A model generated the notes under the pieces. That model did no database searches. It saw nothing but the letters and a program-made list of their open reading frames with translations, and was not told the DNA's origin. Both the position numbers and the translations under genes were made by a program. Of a stretch of 64,000 nt of DNA, positions 28,330 to 35,329 are shown piece after piece (within the stretch, counting starts at the first letter, position 1; each line of letters begins with the position of its first letter). The DNA lies in the NCBI RefSeq assembly GCF_000472865.1, contig NZ_AXAP01000011.1:1-64000 (forward strand), in the 5' to 3' direction. The DNA comes from Bradyrhizobium elkanii WSM2783. GTDB lineage: Bacteria; Pseudomonadota; Alphaproteobacteria; Rhizobiales; Xanthobacteraceae.

Positions 28330-29595
28330 TTGACAGTCCCTCCATCGCTCACGCATGGGGAAGCGGGGAAAGTGGCCGAGATCGCCGACAAAGCGGTTAT
28401 TGATCGCGCATCGACCGACGACGCCACGCTAGCGCATGCGCCGGCGAGCGGCAGTCCCGTGCTCGCGCCGCTTGCCGATATCCCCATGGGCCAATGGCGC
28501 GCGCTCGCCGAACACGTGGCCGAGCCGAACGCCTATTACCTGCCAGAATGGGTGCTCGCAGTGAGCGCCTCCGCTCGCGGCCGCACAGGCGCGCTCGCGC
28601 TCAGCGCCTTCAGCGATGCTCCGCTCGCCTATGACGGACCGGCGCGGATGATCGGGCTGTTGCCGGTCGTCTCGCTGTGGCGCGCTTATAAAATCCCGCT
28701 GCCCGCGCTGGTGAGCGCACAGCCCTATGGCACGCTGTGCACGCCGCCGCTCGATGGCGACGTCGCTGAGGCAGCAGCGGAGCGGCTGATGCAGGAAGCG
28801 CGCAAGGCTGGTGCGCATGCGCTGATCCTGCGTGACATGTCGCTGGACGGCAAAGCGATGCGGGCCTTCACCGAAGTGCTGCGGCTGAACGGCATGCGTC
28901 CGCGCCTGATGCAATCATGCCTTCGCGCCTACCTCGACGCGACGCGCAATGCGGACGAACTGCTGCTCGAAGCACTCGGAACCAAGAAGCTGAAGGAGCT
29001 GCGCCGGCTGCGTCATCGTCTCGACGAACACGGCGCGGTGCATTTCGAGGTGGCGCGCTCGCCCGATGACCTCGCAGCCGCGCTCGAAACCTTCCTCATC
29101 CTCGAAGCCAGCGGCTGGAAAGGCAAGCGCGGCACCGCGCTCGTCCAGCATGATGGCGACGCCACCTTCATCCGTCGCGCCACCGCGGCGCTTGCCGAAA
29201 CCGGCCAATGCGAGATCGTAACGCTCCGCGCCGGCGACACTGCGGTCGCAGCCGCGATCGTGCTGCGGCACCAGGAGCGCGCGTTCTATTTCAAGCTCGG
29301 CGTCGATGAGCGCTTTGCCAAATATTCGCCGGGCGTGCAGTTGACGCTCGATCTCACCCGCCATCTCTGTGGCGATCCGGCGATCCGCTCGGCGGATTCA
29401 ACCGCGGCGCCCGACCATCCCATGATCAACCCGATCTGGCGCGGGCGCCTTGCCATCGGCGACGTCCTGATCCCGCTGCGGCGACACGATCCGCTCGTGC
29501 CAATGATCCATACCGCCCTGGCTGTGCACCGTTTTGCGGAGGAAGCCGCACGTAGCGGTGTTCGGTTCATCAGAAATCGCGGCAAGTCCCATTAG
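28330..29595 (+). CDS. FemAB/GNAT-like acetyltransferase-domain protein (BioF2-like)
   Basis: The 421-residue protein resembles the family often called cellulose biosynthesis or BioF2-like acetyltransferases (GNAT superfamily). The acetyltransferase-like half carries KKLKELRRLRHRLDEHG, FLILEASGWKGKRGTAL and FYFKLGVDERFAKYSPGVQL. The N-terminal half has a second, weaker domain. The TTG at 28330 has GAGGGG upstream and is used as start; no good ATG lies nearby. The acceptor substrate is unknown, but relatives modify cell-surface polymers. Confidence 0.8.
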   Translation: MTVPPSLTHGEAGKVAEIADKAVIDRASTDDATLAHAPASGSPVLAPLADIPMGQWRALAEHVAEPNAYYLPEWVLAVSASARGRTGALALSAFSDAPLAYDGPARMIGLLPVVSLWRAYKIPLPALVSAQPYGTLCTPPLDGDVAEAAAERLMQEARKAGAHALILRDMSLDGKAMRAFTEVLRLNGMRPRLMQSCLRAYLDATRNADELLLEALGTKKLKELRRLRHRLDEHGAVHFEVARSPDDLAAALETFLILEASGWKGKRGTALVQHDGDATFIRRATAALAETGQCEIVTLRAGDTAVAAAIVLRHQERAFYFKLGVDERFAKYSPGVQLTLDLTRHLCGDPAIRSADSTAAPDHPMINPIWRGRLAIGDVLIPLRRHDPLVPMIHTALAVHRFAEEAARSGVRFIRNRGKSH

Positions 29596-29600
29596 CAATC

Positions 29601-29688
29601 GTAGCCCGGGTGAAGCGCAGCGTGACCCGGGGCCGCTCGCCCTGGTGAAGCAGCCGTCCCGGGTTGCGCTGCGCTCCACCCGGGCTAC
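29601..29688. repeat. dispersed palindromic repeat
   Basis: GTAGCCCGGGTGAAGCGCAG is followed by a spacer and its near reverse complement ending CGCTCCACCCGGGCTAC. It has the same arms as 30398-30480, and half of this element (CCGGGCTACGG) also occurs at about 5877-5887. Confidence 0.75.
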
Positions 29689-29716
29689 GGGTCACGGCAT
29701 TCGTTCGTCCCGCAAC

Positions 29717-30355
29717 TCATTGCAACGGCGAGTGTGGCGCGGGCAGCATGATGGTCGAGTGCATCTCGTCGAGCAGCGGGCCGCCTTTGCGGAGAAATTC
29801 CTGCCATGCCGGATCTTTCAAGGCGTTCGCGCGGGCTTCAACACGCGCATTGAGACTGGGATAAGCCCAGATGTGGCAGACTTCGTTCGGCTGGCCTGCC
29901 TCGGTTTGCCAGAGGCCGACGATCTTGGAATATTTTTCGCGAGCCGGGAGAGCCTCCATGAGCGCTTCGAGCCATAGTTTGATCGCGCCGCCCGGCTTGG
30001 CGCGATAGTTGCGGAATTCATAGATGTTGCCCGTCGATGCCGGAGCAACCGGTGGCTTCACCGCGTTGAGCAGGCGGATATCCTGACGCTGCAGCAGCGG
30101 GCGGATCAGCGGAACATACTCGCCGGTCCAACGCGGATTTTTGGCGAGCTCGCCGCGCAGCCTGCTCCGCTCGTCAAAATCCTTATAGCTCCACAGGTGC
30201 ATGACCTGATTGAGTGGACCGATCTCGGTCGTCCAATAGCCTTCGAGCTTGCCGTAGTCATCCTTGCGGATGTCGCGCGACACGGTGCTCGCTGCTTTCA
30301 CCACCTCGCCCAGGGTCCCGGGCTTCACCGTGTAGGTCCGGAGCTCATAGAGCAT
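29717..30355 (-). CDS. NIPSNAP family protein
   Basis: The 212-residue protein has two NIPSNAP-like ferredoxin-fold repeats. The first begins MLYELRTYTVKPGTLGEVVK with HLWSYKDFDERSRLR; the second begins IYEFRNYRAKPGGAIKLWLEA with HIWAYPSLNARVEAR. The family's biochemical role is not settled. GGGAG lies before the start. It lies downstream of a DsbA-like gene on the same strand, but a palindromic repeat separates them. Confidence 0.9.
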   Translation of the reverse strand: MLYELRTYTVKPGTLGEVVKAASTVSRDIRKDDYGKLEGYWTTEIGPLNQVMHLWSYKDFDERSRLRGELAKNPRWTGEYVPLIRPLLQRQDIRLLNAVKPPVAPASTGNIYEFRNYRAKPGGAIKLWLEALMEALPAREKYSKIVGLWQTEAGQPNEVCHIWAYPSLNARVEARANALKDPAWQEFLRKGGPLLDEMHSTIMLPAPHSPLQ

Positions 30356-30397
30356 GACGTTCTCCCAATTTTCTTTTGATGTTTTTTTGTTTCTTCG

Positions 30398-30480
30398 CCC
30401 GGGTGAAGCGCAGCGTAACCCGGGACTCTCGAAGACGCTGATGCAGGTGTCCCGGTTGCGCTACGCTCCACCCGGGCTAC
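30398..30480. repeat. dispersed palindromic repeat
   Basis: GCCCGGGTGAAGCGCAGCG and, about 55 bases later, CGCTCCACCCGGGC form inverted arms. It sits between the NIPSNAP and DsbA-like genes and matches 29601-29688 in both arms. Confidence 0.75.
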
Positions 30481-30485
30481 GGGCG

Positions 30486-31151
30486 CTACTCCGCCGCCTC
30501 GGCGTTGATCTCGGCCGATACCTGGCGGATGGCGCGGGCGAGTTGCTCGGCCGGCTGCGCGCCGGAAACCGCGTATTTCTGTGCGAACACGAAGGTCGGC
30601 ACGCCGGAGATGCCCTTGTCGGACGCCTCCTGTGCCTGCGACGAGATCAGCGCGACATCTTCATCGGTTGCGAGGCGCCCGCGCACGTCATCGGCATCGA
30701 GCCCGACATCCGCCGCTGCCTGCACCAGCACGTCGATGTCGGTGAGGTCGCCCCCGTCGCGGAAGTAAAGCTCCATCAGCCGCTGCTTCATCTCGGCGGC
30801 CTTGCCCTTGGCCTCCGCCCAATGGATCAGCCGATGGCAATCGATGGTGTTGGGCTGGCGCTTGACGAGATCCGGGTGATAGGTCAGCCCCTCCTCGCCC
30901 GCGGCGGCGACAACGCGCCCGGCGATGCCCTTGTAGGCCTCGACCGAGCCGAACTTCGCGGTGAGATATTCGTCGCGGCTGACGCCCTCGCGCGGCACCC
31001 AGGCGTTGAGGAAGAACGGGCGCCAGCGCACTTCAACCGGCACATCCGGCACCAGCTTGAGTGCATTCTCGATCCGCCGCTTGCCGATATAGCACCAGGG
31101 GCAGACGACGTCGGAAACGATGTCGAGGCGAAGCGGCTTCAGGGTGCTCAT
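30486..31151 (-). CDS. DsbA family oxidoreductase (FrnE-like)
   Basis: The 221-residue protein has the thioredoxin-fold DsbA domain with the active-site CPWC in DIVSDVVCPWCYIGKRRIEN and the cis-Pro side in KGISGVPTFVFAQKYAVSGA. There is no signal peptide, so it is a cytosolic FrnE/HCCA-isomerase-type oxidoreductase rather than a periplasmic DsbA. GGAGGAA precedes the start. Confidence 0.92.
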   Translation of the reverse strand: MSTLKPLRLDIVSDVVCPWCYIGKRRIENALKLVPDVPVEVRWRPFFLNAWVPREGVSRDEYLTAKFGSVEAYKGIAGRVVAAAGEEGLTYHPDLVKRQPNTIDCHRLIHWAEAKGKAAEMKQRLMELYFRDGGDLTDIDVLVQAAADVGLDADDVRGRLATDEDVALISSQAQEASDKGISGVPTFVFAQKYAVSGAQPAEQLARAIRQVSAEINAEAAE

Positions 31152-31211
31152 CGGGCGTTCCTCCGCTGGAAAGACGCAGAGATAAGCCGCGAAGGGAACC
31201 CCGACAACCCG

Positions 31212-32033
31212 CTATTTCATGGCGTCAGCCATCTGCTTCAGCCGCTCGGCGGTCAGATCGTCGGCGGGAAAGAAGGTTTCCAATGCCAGTTCCGACAGCG
31301 TGATATCGACCGGCGTGCCGAATACCATGGTGGTGGAGAAGAAGCTCAACACCCCGCCATCGTGGCGCAGCTTGAGCGGGATCGCGACATTGTCCGGCGG
31401 CAGCGGCCCTGAGCGTGCCGGGATCGGATAGCTCTTCAGGTCCTGATAAAGCCTCAGCAATTCCGGATCGGCCGTCGCCTCGCATTGCCGATGCAATCGC
31501 TCCAGGAGGTGTCCGGTCCATTCGGCGAGATTGACCGTCCGCGCGGCCAGCCCTTCGGGATGAAAGGCAAGCTTGAGGATGTTGAAGGGCTGGCCGAGCA
31601 GCCGCTGCGGAATGCCCTCGAGCAGCGGGGCCACCATGCGGTTGGCGGTGACCAGATTCCAGTGCCGGTCATAGGCCAGCGCCGGGTTCGGCTCATGCGC
31701 CTTCAACACCAGATCGATCGCCTGCCGTGCGGATTTCAGCGCGGGATCGTCGAGCGAGCGCTGCGGGAAGGCCGGCGCGAAACCGGCGGCGACCAAGAGC
31801 ACGTTGCGTTCACGCAAGGGCACCTCCAGCCGTTCGGCCAGCTTCAGCACCATCTCACGCGATGGCGCGGCGCGGCCGGTTTCCACGAAGCTCAAATGAC
31901 GCGCCGAGATATCCGCCTCGATGGCGAGATCGAGTTGGCTCAGATGGCGGCGCTGCCGCCATTCTCGCAAGTGCTCGCCGACATGGATCGGCCTGCTTGG
32001 TTCGGCCCGCGCCGTGGATGCATGTGCGTTCAT
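31212..32033 (-). CDS. XRE family regulator with MmyB-like ligand domain
   Basis: The 273-residue regulator has an N-terminal Cro/C1 helix-turn-helix (LSQLDLAIEADISARHLSFVETGRA, split here as the HTH of residues 35-60) and a C-terminal MmyB-type ligand-binding domain (AYDRHWNLVTANRMVAPLLEGI). The family is thought to sense a lipid or small metabolite. Two direct repeats lie just upstream at 32071-32116 and may be its own operator. The ligand is unknown. Confidence 0.88.
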   Translation of the reverse strand: MNAHASTARAEPSRPIHVGEHLREWRQRRHLSQLDLAIEADISARHLSFVETGRAAPSREMVLKLAERLEVPLRERNVLLVAAGFAPAFPQRSLDDPALKSARQAIDLVLKAHEPNPALAYDRHWNLVTANRMVAPLLEGIPQRLLGQPFNILKLAFHPEGLAARTVNLAEWTGHLLERLHRQCEATADPELLRLYQDLKSYPIPARSGPLPPDNVAIPLKLRHDGGVLSFFSTTMVFGTPVDITLSELALETFFPADDLTAERLKQMADAMK

Positions 32034-32070
32034 GCAGGAAAAACTACCACGCGGCCTTCGGCCATTCCAT

Positions 32071-32116
32071 TACGTCCGAGGTAATCGAAAGCCTCCTACG
32101 TGCGAGGTAATCGAAA
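32071..32116. promoter_or_regulatory. paired direct repeats, candidate operator of the XRE regulator
   Basis: TACGTCCGAGGTAATCGAAA at 32071-32090 is repeated at 32097-32116 with a single change (C to G at position 6). The start-to-start distance is 26 bp. They lie 38 bp upstream of the XRE start and 45 bp before the small gene at 32162, so either or both could be controlled. Confidence 0.6.
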
Positions 32117-32161
32117 AGGCGCGCGGACCGGATCATCTTCGAAGGGCACGAGGAGATGACC

Positions 32162-32383
32162 ATGAGACCCGACCCGAGCCCCTTCCCGTCCGCCGCCGAC
32201 ATCATTGCATGGCTGCTCAATCTGGCGACATCGCTGATCGCGCGTTCGCTGCAGCTACCGGAACCGCTGGTCTACTCGACCGGCGTCTATGTCGTCGCGC
32301 AGGTGCAGGCCGCCGAGACCAGGGCGGCGAAGCGGCTCTGTCCATTGCGCCTCATGCGTCAGCTCCGCCGGCTGTTCCGCTGA
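32162..32383 (+). CDS. small hypothetical protein (73 residues)
   Basis: From the ATG at 32162 the product reads MRPDPSPFPSAADIIAWLLN, with a weakly hydrophobic segment (LLNLATSLIARSLQL) and a basic end. GAGGAG lies a few bases upstream; the ATG at 32156 would leave no spacing. It is divergent from the XRE regulator, which may control it. I do not recognise a family. Confidence 0.5.
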   Translation: MRPDPSPFPSAADIIAWLLNLATSLIARSLQLPEPLVYSTGVYVVAQVQAAETRAAKRLCPLRLMRQLRRLFR

Positions 32384-32423
32384 ATCATCAACCAGGCTGC
32401 AAGCTTTCACCAACCGGCTCCAA

Positions 32424-32457
32424 AAAGAACGGCCGCCCTAAGCGTTCACAGCGGCCG
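32424..32457 (-). terminator. rho-independent terminator of the globin gene
   Basis: On the minus strand GCGGCCG pairs with CGGCCGT-type sequence around a short loop and is followed by TTCTTTTT. It lies just past the globin stop and between two convergent genes. Confidence 0.7.
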
Positions 32458-32476
32458 CTCTTCCTGGCGTTAGAGC

Positions 32477-32935
32477 TCAGGCGTTAGCGTCCTCGCCGCG
32501 CCGAAACCGCTCGCCCTTGCCGAGCATCACGCCCTGCGCGCCAGCGATGCCGAGTTCGAGGCTGGCAGCGATCCGCTGCGCGCGTTCGATGAGATGCGCG
32601 GCCGCCTCCGGCGGACAAAGCTCCTGCGCGGTCTGTTCGAACAATTCGAGCCAGCGGTCGAAATGACCGGCGTCGACCGGCAGCGGCAGGTGTTTTGCCA
32701 TCGGCGTGCCGTGATAGCGGCCAGTCATCAGCGCGACCGACGACCAGAACGCGCACATTTGCGACAGATGCGGCCCCCAATCCCGGATGCGTGCTTCGAA
32801 CACCGGCCCAAGCACCGCATCGGCGCGGACCTTGGCGTAGAAGCCGTGCACGAGGTGCTCGATCATGGCCTCGGTGATGCCGGTCTTGGCGACGATGTCG
32901 GCCGTGATCTGCTCGCGCCGCTCTGCCCCTGTCAT
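32477..32935 (-). CDS. group III truncated haemoglobin
   Basis: The 152-residue protein has the features of group III truncated globins: LVHGFYAKVRADAVLGPVFEARI, a CAFWSSVALMTGRYHG block containing distal-pocket residues, and a proximal-His region around HFDRWLELFE. Such globins bind O2 or NO and often help with nitrosative stress. GGAGAG before the ATG at 32935 decides the start. It is divergent from an NsrR-like regulator, which supports an NO-linked role. Confidence 0.92.
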   Translation of the reverse strand: MTGAERREQITADIVAKTGITEAMIEHLVHGFYAKVRADAVLGPVFEARIRDWGPHLSQMCAFWSSVALMTGRYHGTPMAKHLPLPVDAGHFDRWLELFEQTAQELCPPEAAAHLIERAQRIAASLELGIAGAQGVMLGKGERFRRGEDANA

Positions 32936-32953
32936 GCCAGCTCTCCTCAAATA

Positions 32954-32968
32954 GGTATTCTAAATACC
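32954..32968. promoter_or_regulatory. candidate NsrR operator
   Basis: GGTATTCTAAATACC is a perfect 6-bp inverted repeat (GGTATT / AATACC) with a 3-bp centre. It lies 18 bp upstream of the globin start and 51 bp upstream of the NsrR-like gene, and would control both. The pattern is AT-rich and resembles short NsrR/Rrf2 sites. Confidence 0.6.
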
Positions 32969-33019
32969 CATTTAGGGCAGTATGGCTGGTTCGCAAAACC
33001 GGATTTTTGCGGGGCTCCC

Positions 33020-33448
33020 ATGCGCCTCACTCTGTTCACCGATTTCGCCCTGCGCGCCCTGATGCGGCTTGCGGGCGAGCCGACGCGCTCTTTTGCGACC
33101 ACGGAGATCGCGGCCGAATTCGGCATTTCGCGCAATCACCTGGCCAAGATCGTGCGGAACCTTGCGGATAGCGGCTTCATCACCACCCAGCGCGGGGCCC
33201 GCGGCGGTTTTGCGCTGGCGCGGCCGCCGCAGGCGATCACGCTCGGCGAGGTCGTGCGCGCGCTGGAGAACGACCAGGCGCTGGTCGAATGTTTTCGTGA
33301 GGATGGCGGCGCCTGCGTGCTGACGCCGCGCTGCCGCCTGAAGGGAAGACTGGCCGCGGCGCGCGAAGCCTTCTTGCGCGAGCTCGATGCAACGACGCTC
33401 GCCGAATGCGCCTATCCGGCGCGGCCAAAGGCGGTCAAGCCAATCTAG
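33020..33448 (+). CDS. Rrf2 family regulator, NsrR-like
   Basis: The 142-residue protein has the Rrf2 winged helix (RLTLFTDFALRALMRLAG, then FGISRNHLAKIVRNLADSGF) and three cluster-binding Cys at 91, 99 and 105 (CFREDGGACVLTPRC), the spacing expected for an Fe-S NsrR that senses nitric oxide. It is divergent from the truncated globin. I use the ATG at 33020; the frame runs upstream through the globin shadow. Its TAG stop overlaps the stop of the convergent SET gene. Confidence 0.9.
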   Translation: MRLTLFTDFALRALMRLAGEPTRSFATTEIAAEFGISRNHLAKIVRNLADSGFITTQRGARGGFALARPPQAITLGEVVRALENDQALVECFREDGGACVLTPRCRLKGRLAAAREAFLRELDATTLAECAYPARPKAVKPI

Positions 33449-34107
33449 GCGTGTAGCGCCGTCGCTGAGCTCTTGCGCTTTCCGGCGACTACCTTCTTGC
33501 CGGCAGGCTTGGGGCGGCCCGAGCCGTTCAGATACTTGCCGTTGGCCTTGCCGTTCTTCTTTTTCGCCTTTTCTTTGGCTTTGTCTTGAGCTTTGGCCTT
33601 TTCCTTGGCGACCTTCTCGGCCTTCCGCTTCGCCTTGCGCTCGGCTTTCTCCTTCAGCCTGAGCCGTTCCGCCCGCGCCTCGGCGCGCTTCTTCTTGCGT
33701 TTCTTCTCGCAGGAATCGCACTTGCAGCCGATCGGCTTCAGATAGGCTTTGAAATAATCGGTGCCGTAGTCGTAGTTGATCTCCTCGCCGGGCTCGATGT
33801 TCTTGATGGCGCGGATATAGATCTTGCGCTTGCGCGGCTTGACGTCGGATTCCGAATTCGGCTTGCAGGAATGATTGATATAGCGGGCGACGTTTTCGCG
33901 GATCGAGCCGTCGATGGTCCACCGGTTGGTGAGCTCGAACAGATATTTGTTCTCGATCTCGTCCTCTTCCTTCTTCTTGGAATCCAGGAGCGGCCCGAAA
34001 TAGCGGATGATCCTGCTACCCTTCTTGATCGGCTTGGTGGCGAAAAGGCCGAGTCCGGTGCGGGAACGGCCGACGCGATAGGGTTTATTGGGCGATATCG
34101 AGGGCAT
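33445..34107 (-). CDS. SET-domain protein (lysine methyltransferase-like) with basic tail
   Basis: The 220-residue protein has a SET domain with NHSCKPN at 78-84 and GEEINYDYG at 107-115, the substrate/SAM-binding signatures. A post-SET Cys cluster follows (CxCxxC at 128-133). Residues 134-220 are an extended Lys/Arg/Ala tail rich in KAK/KAER. It probably methylates a lysine of an unknown protein; the tail could bind DNA or a nucleoid protein. A frame extends to 34137, but MPSISPNKPYRVGRSRTGLG is the conserved start. Confidence 0.88.
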   Translation of the reverse strand: MPSISPNKPYRVGRSRTGLGLFATKPIKKGSRIIRYFGPLLDSKKKEEDEIENKYLFELTNRWTIDGSIRENVARYINHSCKPNSESDVKPRKRKIYIRAIKNIEPGEEINYDYGTDYFKAYLKPIGCKCDSCEKKRKKKRAEARAERLRLKEKAERKAKRKAEKVAKEKAKAQDKAKEKAKKKNGKANGKYLNGSGRPKPAGKKVVAGKRKSSATALHA

Positions 34108-34238
34108 GGTAATGTTGAATGAACGGACGCTTCGCACGAGCGATGGCTGTGCGGAGCCGCTCTTCTAGGACAATTCAGCGCCGCTGTCAGGTGTTTCGCG
34201 CTTGCCGTTGAAGCTTGCCCACAATGAACGCGTCTGAA

Positions 34239-34297
34239 TAAAGCATGATCCGGTCAAGTGGGAAGCGGCTCTCCAAAAAGATCACGCTCAAACAAGG
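34239..34297. repeat. dispersed intergenic repeat (GCATGATCCGG type)
   Basis: AAAGCATGATCCGGTCAAGT, then GGGAAGCGG and AAAAAGATCACGCTCAAACA is a diverged copy of a common rhizobial repeat. It lies upstream of the TetR gene's 3' end. Confidence 0.55.
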
Positions 34298-34370
34298 AGA
34301 TGAGATCACCATCTCATCGCGGTTCCGCTATGAAGGCTTGCATCATGAAGCTTGTCATAATGCATGCGTA

Positions 34371-34496
34371 TTCACCATCCTGCTGGCCGGCAGTCTTGAC
34401 CATTCAAACGCCCAAACATTCAGCAGCAACTACACGTCGACGGCGCCAAAAGACTGCCACGCGGTGGGTAAACCGACCAATCTCAACCATTTTTAG
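34371..34496 (+). pseudogene. possible remnant of a secreted-protein gene
   Basis: One frame reads FTILLAGSLDHSNAQTFSSN, then YTSTAPKDCHAVG, resembling the signal-cleavage region of a common Bradyrhizobium secreted protein. It stops after about 40 codons and lacks a proper start. It is short, so the call is weak. Confidence 0.3.
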
Positions 34497-35218
34497 TTGG
34501 CCGGTGGACGGAAGGCCGAACTGCGCAGCATCGCATCCAGTAGTGTCTCGGCCGATGTGCCCTCGGGCAGCCGCTTCAGGACGTCGGACAGGCGGCCGTC
34601 AAGCAGCAGCGTGGTGAAGCCGTGCACCAGCGACCAGGCACGCACGATCGCAGCGGCCTGGTCGAGCGACAGCTTCTGCTCCTCGATATGCTCGTGGCGG
34701 CTTTCGCCGACCGCACCGGCAAGGCCGCCGAAGGCGGCGCTTGCGGCCTCGTGCAGCGAGGGTCTCGACATGTCGAGCCGCTCGGTGCGGAACATCAGGC
34801 CGTACATGCCCGGATGCGCCTGCGCATAGGCGATATAGGCCTTTGCGCGCGCCAGCCCCTTCTCCGCAATGGTGGTGCCGCCTGCGACGGCGGTGCGCAT
34901 CGCATCGTTGAACTGGCGGAAGCCGATAGCGGCGAGCTCGCTGAGCAGGCCGGTCAGGTCGCCGAAATGATGCGTCGGCGCGGCGTGCGAAACCCCGGCC
35001 TCGCGCGCCACCGCCCGTAACGTCAGCCCCGCCAGCCCGTCGCGCTCGAGCACGCGCTCGGCCGCCGTCAACAGCGCCTCGTGCAGCGCGCCATGATGAT
35101 AGGGCGCCTCGCCGGACCGGCGCTGCCGGCGCGCCGGCCTCGCGGCCGCTTGTTTCGCCGTCTTCCGCGTTCTCGCCGGCGACGCCTTCGCCTTGTTTTC
35201 TCTCGACAATCTCGTCAT
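34493..35218 (-). CDS. TetR family regulator
   Basis: The 241-residue regulator has a Lys/Arg/Ala-rich N-terminal extension and then the TetR helix-turn-helix (LTLRAVAREAGVSHAAPTHHF); the C-terminal domain includes HPGMYGLMFRTERLD and LDQAAAIVRAWSLVHGF. The start at 35218 with AAGGATT is used. It is divergent from the carotenoid oxygenase gene, and a shared promoter element and palindromic operators (35239-35311 and 36891-36962) make it the probable repressor of both downstream operons. Confidence 0.92.
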   Translation of the reverse strand: MTRLSRENKAKASPARTRKTAKQAAARPARRQRRSGEAPYHHGALHEALLTAAERVLERDGLAGLTLRAVAREAGVSHAAPTHHFGDLTGLLSELAAIGFRQFNDAMRTAVAGGTTIAEKGLARAKAYIAYAQAHPGMYGLMFRTERLDMSRPSLHEAASAAFGGLAGAVGESRHEHIEEQKLSLDQAAAIVRAWSLVHGFTTLLLDGRLSDVLKRLPEGTSAETLLDAMLRSSAFRPPAN

Positions 35219-35238
35219 GCGAATCCTTATAGGTGGCA

Positions 35239-35311
35239 ATTTTGACACTGTAAAGATTTTGCTTGACGGTCGGCAGCGCCACCTGTATCCATATCTTTAC
35301 AACGTAAAGAT
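35239..35311 (+). promoter_or_regulatory. promoter and TetR operator of the carotenoid oxygenase gene
   Basis: A 32-bp block (35239-35270) is followed by a sigma-70-type promoter, TTGACG at 35263 and TATCCA at 35286, 17 bp apart. The perfect palindrome ATCTTTACAACGTAAAGAT lies at 35293-35311, over the expected transcription start and ending 18 bp before the ATG. The 32-bp block is repeated exactly at 36891-36922. It also contains a GTAAAGAT half-site. Confidence 0.85.
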
Positions 35312-35329
35312 AATATGGAGGGAGTGACG

